From the NCBI GenBank assembly GCA_015222985.1, contig JADFWI010000239.1, forward strand, positions 1 through 5,188: a stretch of 5,188 bases of DNA, read 5' to 3'. Shown here in pieces: positions 1 to 3,364 of this stretch (position 1 is its first letter; each line of letters opens with the position of its first letter). Under the pieces are notes generated by a model. That model saw only the letters and a list, made by a program, of their open reading frames with translations. It made no database searches and was not told the origin of the DNA. Made by a program: the position numbers and the translations under genes. Origin of the DNA: Pseudomonadota bacterium (GTDB lineage Bacteria > Desulfobacterota > Desulfobacteria > Desulfobacterales > C00003060).

Positions 1-713
1 CTGATCAGCGCCTTCATCCTGTCACTGGACCGGTCATAGACACGATCCGCCAGGGCGTTGAGTTCGCTCTGAATCGTATTGGGTTCGGGGAGATGCGGCG
101 GGACAATGAGATTGAATCGCTCCATACGGACCGGTTTGAAACGCAGGGTCTCTTCTACGGATGCCGTCTCTTGAGGCGTAAAACCGTCACCCAGAAAGTG
201 TTTTCGTTCGATTCCTTCAACATCCATGTTTTTCAGGAAGTTGAGGATCGTAAGCAGGTCGTGGTCTTGTTCGAATTTTTTCAGGTTCTTGTTAACCGCC
301 CTGGATTCCTCTGCCAGGTTTTCATAGGCCTCTTTATAGTCGCTGTTCCAGTTCAAAAGCCTGCGATACGATTCCACAAAGAGCTTCTTGAATTTTGCCC
401 GGTAGGTCAGGCCATGGACTTTGATGAACCGAAGCCCTTTTCGGTAATTCGGATCTTTCCGAAAGCGGGCCTCAAACAGGGCCTCTTTCATGCCAATTAG
501 GCGAACGAATTCATTGATGAACCCCGGCTCTGACAAGTACTCATATATGCGGGCAAAGCGCCTGTAAAGCTTCTCCTCCAGTTGAGCGGCATGTTCGGCG
601 AGCTCATTCACATAGTTGATCTGCTCCTCGATCAATCGCCGTTCATAGAGGTAGTTTTGTATGACCTCTTCTTTGACCTCTTGCGTCAACGCAGCAATGA
701 TGTCGTCTTCCAT
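1..713 (-). CDS. Uncharacterised helical protein, N-terminal part, open at left edge
   Basis: The frame reads from an ATG at 713-711 leftward with no stop to the window edge, giving 237 complete residues; the C-terminus lies outside. The start is supported by GAGGA (complement of 720-724) seven bases before the ATG, and by a promoter-like element further upstream. The product begins MEDDIIAALTQEVKEEVIQN and is very rich in E, K, R, Y and F. There is no signal peptide and no hydrophobic stretch long enough for a membrane helix, so it is probably cytosolic. Residues 10-60 and 120-165 look helical and may form coiled coil. From about residue 175 it becomes less helical, with a proline-rich stretch (PPHLPEP, 205-211). 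I see no catalytic motif, nucleotide-binding loop or DNA-binding domain, and I do not recognise the family. It is transcribed divergently from the toxin-antitoxin pair, so it is not part of that operon. Confidence is high that it is a gene; the function is unknown. Confidence 0.82.
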   Translation of the reverse strand, partial: MEDDIIAALTQEVKEEVIQNYLYERRLIEEQINYVNELAEHAAQLEEKLYRRFARIYEYLSEPGFINEFVRLIGMKEALFEARFRKDPNYRKGLRFIKVHGLTYRAKFKKLFVESYRRLLNWNSDYKEAYENLAEESRAVNKNLKKFEQDHDLLTILNFLKNMDVEGIERKHFLGDGFTPQETASVEETLRFKPVRMERFNLIVPPHLPEPNTIQSELNALADRVYDRSSDRMKALI

Positions 714-738
714 GGCTAGTCCTCAAGGTTTCTAAGCT

Positions 739-755
739 TGATAGCCATGCTATCA
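739..755. promoter_or_regulatory. 17-base palindrome over the -10 of the left-edge gene
   Basis: TGATAGCCATGCTATCA has 7-base perfect arms around a CAT centre. It covers the proposed -10 hexamer (747-752) and the start point, the classic place for a repressor operator. It could instead form a short hairpin at the 5' end of the transcript. No known regulator motif was recognised. Confidence 0.4.
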
Positions 756-775
756 CCTCGTTTTCAATGAATCAA
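747..775 (-). promoter_or_regulatory. Putative sigma-70 promoter of the left-edge gene
   Basis: Read on the minus strand, TTGATT (775-770, 4/6 to TTGACA) and TAGCAT (752-747, 4/6 to TATAAT) are separated by exactly 17 bases. Transcription would begin near 740 and leave a leader of about 27 bases containing the GAGGA ribosome site before the ATG at 713. The spacing and the position fit well; each hexamer alone is only moderate. Confidence 0.45.
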
Positions 776-822
776 GAGGCACAGCCGTTAACGTTTATTT
801 TGACGATGTCTTGCCAAGGGGA

Positions 823-851
823 TTGACCTGGCACAACTTTTGTGCTAGCCT
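823..851 (+). promoter_or_regulatory. Putative promoter of the vapBC-type operon
   Basis: TTGACC (823-828, 5/6 to consensus) is followed 17 bases later by a weak -10, TAGCCT (846-851, 3/6). Transcription would start near 858, giving a leader of about 29 bases before the antitoxin ATG at 887. The weak -10 fits a promoter whose strength is set by the antitoxin-operator interaction. TTTAAT at 855-860 is an alternative -10 but has no -35 at proper spacing. Confidence 0.45.
828..848. promoter_or_regulatory. Putative antitoxin operator (interrupted palindrome)
   Basis: GCACAA (831-836) and TTGTGC (840-845) form perfect 6-base arms around CTT. After one mismatched pair (830/846) the symmetry resumes for two more pairs (829/847 and 828/848), giving a 21-base element. 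It fills the spacer between the -35 and -10 of the downstream operon. Ribbon-helix-helix antitoxins typically bind such dyads, alone or with toxin, to repress their own operon. That role is inferred from position and symmetry. Confidence 0.5.
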
Positions 852-886
852 TTTTTTAATTTCATCCTGAGGATCGGAGAATAAAA

Positions 887-1117
887 ATGGCCAATATCAC
901 CATGAAAATCGACGACGACATCTTGCTAAAGGCCCGCCGACTGGCCTTCCAGAGGAAGACATCCATTAATGCCGTGGTCAAACAACGACTAGAGGAGTTC
1001 GTCTCCAGCGATCTTAGCCGCGAAGCCACCCTGAAAGGCCTGGAAGCATTTTTTCAACGCAGCAAAGCCAGAGTGGGCAAAAAGACCTGGACCAGGGACG
1101 AGCTTCATGAAAGATAA
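887..1117 (+). CDS. vapB: VapB-like ribbon-helix-helix antitoxin
   Basis: A 76-residue protein, the usual size for a VapB-type antitoxin. Residues 3-9 (NITMKID) form the short N-terminal strand expected of a ribbon-helix-helix fold. Residues 10-25 (DDILLKARRLAFQRKT) and 26-39 (SINAVVKQRLEEFV) look like the two helices, with the serine and asparagine between them typical of this fold. The C-terminal part (about 45-76, ending KKTWTRDELHER) is charged and contains a Trp, as expected of the flexible tail that wraps and inhibits the PIN toxin. The start is backed by GGAG (876-879) seven bases before the ATG. The gene overlaps the toxin by 11 bases, so the two are likely translationally coupled. 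Expected roles are to neutralise the toxin and, as a dimer or complex, to repress the operon through the palindrome just upstream. The subfamily (VapB or a DUF-type RHH antitoxin) cannot be fixed by eye, so the symbol is by family. Confidence 0.85.
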   Translation: MANITMKIDDDILLKARRLAFQRKTSINAVVKQRLEEFVSSDLSREATLKGLEAFFQRSKARVGKKTWTRDELHER

Positions 1118-1532
1118 AGTTTTTCTGGATACGAACATATTTGTCTATTCCATTGATGCTTCACCCGGCGGTATCGACAAAAGAGACATAGCCCGGAAGA
1201 TCGTCAGAGAACATATTCGAAACGAGTCCGGAGTGGTGAGCATACAAGTTTTTCAAGAATTCTACGATGTGGCGACTCGAAAAATCCAGGTTCCGCTTTC
1301 AACAGAGGAATCCATCGAATATTTGCACTACATGGCTATCTTTGAAACGGTGCTCCCTGACTTCGATATGGTTGTTACGGCGATTCGCCTTCATCGGAAG
1401 CATACCCTCTCATTCTGGGATGCCCTCATTCTCCAGGCTGCAAAGACTGCTGGCTGTTCCCAGGTCCTTTCGGAAGATCTACAGCACGGTTTTCGCATCG
1501 ATAATCTGACCGTCAAAAATCCTTTTGTATAA
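1107..1532 (+). CDS. vapC: VapC-like PIN-domain ribonuclease toxin
   Basis: A 141-residue protein, a full-length PIN domain. It opens with the canonical strand and first acidic residue, VFLDTNIFVY (D8, N10). The other expected metal ligands are visible: E51 in VFQEFYD, D105 in SFWDALIL and D124 in LSEDLQHG. The four-carboxylate Mg/Mn site therefore appears intact and the toxin should be active. VapC toxins are endoribonucleases that cut RNAs such as tRNA or rRNA loops and stop translation when the antitoxin is degraded; the target here cannot be read from sequence. The ATG at 1107 lies inside the antitoxin gene (ATGAAAGATAA overlap) with only a weak upstream GGGACGAG, which points to coupled translation. 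No further plus-strand gene follows; the convergent permease begins 83 bases downstream. Confident as a PIN toxin. Confidence 0.9.
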   Translation: MKDKVFLDTNIFVYSIDASPGGIDKRDIARKIVREHIRNESGVVSIQVFQEFYDVATRKIQVPLSTEESIEYLHYMAIFETVLPDFDMVVTAIRLHRKHTLSFWDALILQAAKTAGCSQVLSEDLQHGFRIDNLTVKNPFV

Positions 1533-1579
1533 GGTCTTATGTAAGTTCTCAATAAGCCTTCATGCCCACCGGCGCCTAC

Positions 1580-1604
1580 GGCAACCGCGTTGCCCGAGCT
1601 TTTT
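1580..1604 (+). terminator. Possible terminator hairpin in the convergent gap
   Basis: GGCAAC (1580-1585) and GTTGCC (1589-1594) pair around a CGC loop, then CGAGC and a five-T run (1600-1604) follow on the plus strand. This could end vapBC transcription. The stem is short and the T run does not directly abut it, so it is weak. On the minus strand the hairpin lies about 21 bases past the permease stop but has no T tract. Confidence 0.35.
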
Positions 1605-1615
1605 GAGTTACTGTC

Positions 1616-2977
1616 TCATTGCCTCGTTGGGCAAAAGCCGGGAAACCGCCTGGTAATCCACACGAGCAGGATCAGGCCCGGGATGGCCGCGCCCGTGGTG
1701 ACGACGAAAAAGCTCATCCAGTCCATGTGATCGGCCAGCCACCCGCCTGAAGAGGAGAGCAGCGTGCGGCCGAAGGCCATAAAGGATGTGAGCAGGGCAT
1801 ACTGTGTAGCCGTGTAGGCGATATTGCACAGACTGGAAAGGTATGCAACAAAAGCCGCTGTGCCCATGCCGCCGCTCAGGTTTTCTATGGCAATGGTAAG
1901 ACTTAGCACGAAAGTGTCCTTTCCCACCACGGCCAGAACGGCGAACATGAGATTCGAGAGCATCTGAAGGATGCCGCACACGATGAGGCTCTTCAGGATT
2001 CCCATGCGATTGACCATGATGCCGCCCATCACGCCGCCGATGATGGTGGCAGCCAGGCCAAAGATCTTGCTGATGTTGGCAATCTGGATCTTGGTAAAGC
2101 CGAGTTCTACATAGAATGGGTTGCCCATGACCCCGGCCAGGGCGTCGCCGAACTTGTAGAGCAGGATAAACAACAGAACCAACATCCAGCCGCGACGCCC
2201 CATAAACTCGGCAAAGGGGCTGACTACGGCGCCATAGATCCAGGCAAGGGCCTGGGCTTTTTTCCCCCGAAGATGAGGCCGGAGGTCAAGGTATGCGCTA
2301 ATTCGCCTCTCCTGGTCCACGGACTCGCGGCTCTTCTGCACCTTTGGCTCCGGGTTGACCAGAACCGTGACGATCCCCACTGTCATGAAGGCGGCCATGA
2401 TCCCATAGGCGGCATGCCAGCCCACATAGGTAGCCAGATAGAGCGCCCCTGCCCCGGAGACCAGCATGCCGATGCGGTACCCGAGAACAATTGTGGCCGC
2501 TCCGGCGCCGAACTGGCGCTCTTCCAGGATCTCAACCCGATATGCGTCTATCACGATGTCCTGTGTGGCGGACCAGAAGGCGACCGCAAAGGCAAAAAGG
2601 GCGGTAATTCCTGGGTGGGCCGCCGGATTCGTAGCGCCCAGGCCGGCAATAGCGGCCATGAGAGCCAGTTGCGTGACAACAGCCCACCCGCGCCTGCGCC
2701 CCAACCACCGGGTCAAAAGTGGTAAAGGCATCCGGTCCACAAGAGGAGCCCAAAGGAACTTGAAGGTATAGGGTGTGCCCATGAGGGCAAAGAGACCGAT
2801 AGTGGTCTTATTCACCCCCACTTCCGCCAGCCAGAGACTAAGCGTCCCAAAGGTAAGCGCCAGTGGCAGCCCGCTGGAAAGCCCGAAAAACAGCAGGGAC
2901 AGGACCCTGCGATCAGCATAGACACGGCATGAGTCCAACCATCGCCACAAGGGACTCTCTCGCTCAAGTTCCTTCAT
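1616..2977 (-). CDS. ampG: AmpG-like muropeptide permease (MFS)
   Basis: A 453-residue inner-membrane protein of the major facilitator superfamily with about 12 hydrophobic segments. Several stretches match AmpG as I recall it from E. coli: FGLSSGLPLALTFGTLSLW (31-49), the TFKFLWAPLVDR segment (71-82), GRRRGW (93-98), SATQDIVIDAYRVEIL (136-151), GAGAATIVLGYRIGMLVSG (157-175) and ENLSGGMGTAAFVAYL (365-380). AmpG imports N-acetylglucosaminyl-anhydromuropeptides into the cytoplasm by proton symport for cell-wall recycling, and in some species feeds the signal for beta-lactamase induction. The protein ends soon after the PGLILLVW segment, so it lacks the C-terminal extension carrying extra membrane segments in the roughly 490-residue E. 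coli protein. I chose the ATG at 2977 because GGGTG lies five bases upstream and the first segment follows naturally. An in-frame ATG at 2989 and a TTG at 3001 are possible but have no good ribosome site. No ampD, ampR, nagZ or beta-lactamase gene is in the window. Confidence 0.9.
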   Translation of the reverse strand: MKELERESPLWRWLDSCRVYADRRVLSLLFFGLSSGLPLALTFGTLSLWLAEVGVNKTTIGLFALMGTPYTFKFLWAPLVDRMPLPLLTRWLGRRRGWAVVTQLALMAAIAGLGATNPAAHPGITALFAFAVAFWSATQDIVIDAYRVEILEERQFGAGAATIVLGYRIGMLVSGAGALYLATYVGWHAAYGIMAAFMTVGIVTVLVNPEPKVQKSRESVDQERRISAYLDLRPHLRGKKAQALAWIYGAVVSPFAEFMGRRGWMLVLLFILLYKFGDALAGVMGNPFYVELGFTKIQIANISKIFGLAATIIGGVMGGIMVNRMGILKSLIVCGILQMLSNLMFAVLAVVGKDTFVLSLTIAIENLSGGMGTAAFVAYLSSLCNIAYTATQYALLTSFMAFGRTLLSSSGGWLADHMDWMSFFVVTTGAAIPGLILLVWITRRFPGFCPTRQ

Positions 2978-2985
2978 GATAACAC

Positions 2986-2998
2986 CCATGTAACATGG
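2986..2998. repeat. 13-base palindrome in the ampG leader
   Basis: CCATGTAACATGG has 6-base perfect arms around one central A. It lies 9-21 bases upstream of the chosen ampG ATG (2977) and includes part of the alternative ATG at 2989. It overlaps the start of the GGGTG ribosome-site sequence, so a weak hairpin there might modulate initiation. It is short enough to be chance. Confidence 0.25.
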
Positions 2999-3025
2999 CA
3001 AGGCAAAAGAATCAAAGCCCTAAGC

Positions 3026-3055
3026 CTGATAACCCCTTTGCCTTCCGACTGTCAG
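3026..3055 (-). promoter_or_regulatory. Possible sigma-70 promoter of ampG
   Basis: On the minus strand, CTGACA (3055-3050, 5/6 to TTGACA) and TATCAG (3031-3026, 4/6 to TATAAT) are 18 bases apart. Transcription would begin near 3019, giving a leader of about 42 bases before the ATG at 2977. The -35 lies inside the 18-base dyad, so a protein bound there would block it. Confidence 0.35.
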
Positions 3056-3066
3056 AGTTCTGACAG
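3049..3066. promoter_or_regulatory. 18-base perfect dyad, likely regulator binding site
   Basis: CTGTCAGAGTTCTGACAG has perfect 8-base arms around GT. It overlaps the proposed ampG -35. It also lies 113 bases upstream of the sigma-54 -24 element, in the range where enhancer-binding proteins of sigma-54 promoters usually bind. It could serve either gene or both. As an RNA hairpin it has no T run on either strand, so it is unlikely to be a terminator. Confidence 0.5.
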
Positions 3067-3178
3067 CCTTTCCGTCAAATTCGCCTACGCCCGCCTGATC
3101 AGACACGCCGACCTCCCGGCAAGACTGACATAACTGCGTGAGTATATTGACAATAAACTGCCACCCCTCTGGGTCGTT

Positions 3179-3195
3179 CTGGCAGGAATCTTGCT
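3179..3195 (+). promoter_or_regulatory. Sigma-54 (RpoN) -24/-12 promoter of the hybrid kinase
   Basis: CTGGCAGGAATCTTGCT matches the consensus TGGCACG-N4-TTGCW at all positions but one (G for C in TGGCAC). The GG (3181-3182) and GC (3193-3194) are exactly 12 bases apart, which is the strict requirement. The predicted start is near 3206, leaving a leader of about 159 bases before the kinase ATG at 3365. Sigma-54 promoters need an ATP-driven enhancer-binding protein; the dyad at 3049-3066 is a candidate site. I saw no good sigma-70 promoter in this orientation. Confidence 0.6.
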
Positions 3196-3250
3196 TGAAC
3201 CATGGTGTTGTGGTCCCGCCGAGTGAAAGGACAGGCTGCCCTCACGCCCT

Positions 3251-3275
3251 CTACTAAAGGGGGATGGGGGGATTT
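3251..3275. repeat. G-rich intergenic repeat fragment
   Basis: CTACTAAAGGGGGATGGGG continues into a second G run and ATTT, giving GGGGGAT (3259-3265) followed by GGGGGGATTT (3266-3275). From memory this resembles half of a short palindromic intergenic repeat (AAATCCCCC... TTTAGTAAAGGGGG...) common in environmental bacteria. The complementary C-rich arm is missing, so it would be a decayed or partial copy. With a third G run (3287-3291) it also makes an unusually G-rich untranslated leader. Family assignment is a recollection, not a search result. Confidence 0.4.
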
Positions 3276-3364
3276 CGTGGTATCAAGGGGGCATTCGACA
3301 GGATGGTTGACACTGTGGAAACATCCAGAGAAGAGCTGGAAAAATACAATGAAGGAATAGACCC

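Larger units (their letters stand above)
2978..3364. other. 387-base divergent intergenic region, ampG / hybrid kinase
   Basis: No convincing gene lies here. It holds, in order, a small palindrome in the ampG leader (2986-2998), a possible ampG promoter (3026-3055), an 18-base perfect dyad (3049-3066), an 8-base dyad CTGATCAG (3095-3102), a sigma-54-type element (3179-3195), a G-rich repeat fragment (3251-3275) and the kinase ribosome site AAGGA (3352-3356). A 52-codon open frame (3202-3360, plus) exists but is judged non-coding. Confidence 0.75.

Noticed and set aside
93..500. 135-codon plus-strand open frame
   Set aside because: It is the antisense of the left-edge minus-strand gene, which has an uninterrupted frame, ribosome site and promoter; the plus frame has none.
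829..844. TGGCAC followed by TTGT, resembling a sigma-54 promoter in front of vapBC
   Set aside because: The -12 element has GT instead of the essential GC, and the resemblance is explained by the palindrome. A sigma-70 promoter with 17-base spacing covers the same place.
2273..2771. Two overlapping plus-strand open frames of 150 and 101 codons
   Set aside because: Both are antisense to the well-conserved AmpG-like coding sequence and have compositions typical of shadow frames.
3001..3001. TTG start for ampG, giving eight extra residues
   Set aside because: No ribosome site at useful distance, and the ATG at 2977 has GGGTG five bases upstream; the extra residues add nothing recognisable.
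3202..3360. 52-codon open frame (MVLWSRRVKG... ending TMKE) just upstream of the kinase, stop four bases before its ATG
   Set aside because: It runs through the G-rich repeat fragment (STKGGWGDF), is unusually rich in Trp, lacks a clear ribosome site, and its ATG lies upstream of the predicted sigma-54 start near 3206. Probably chance.
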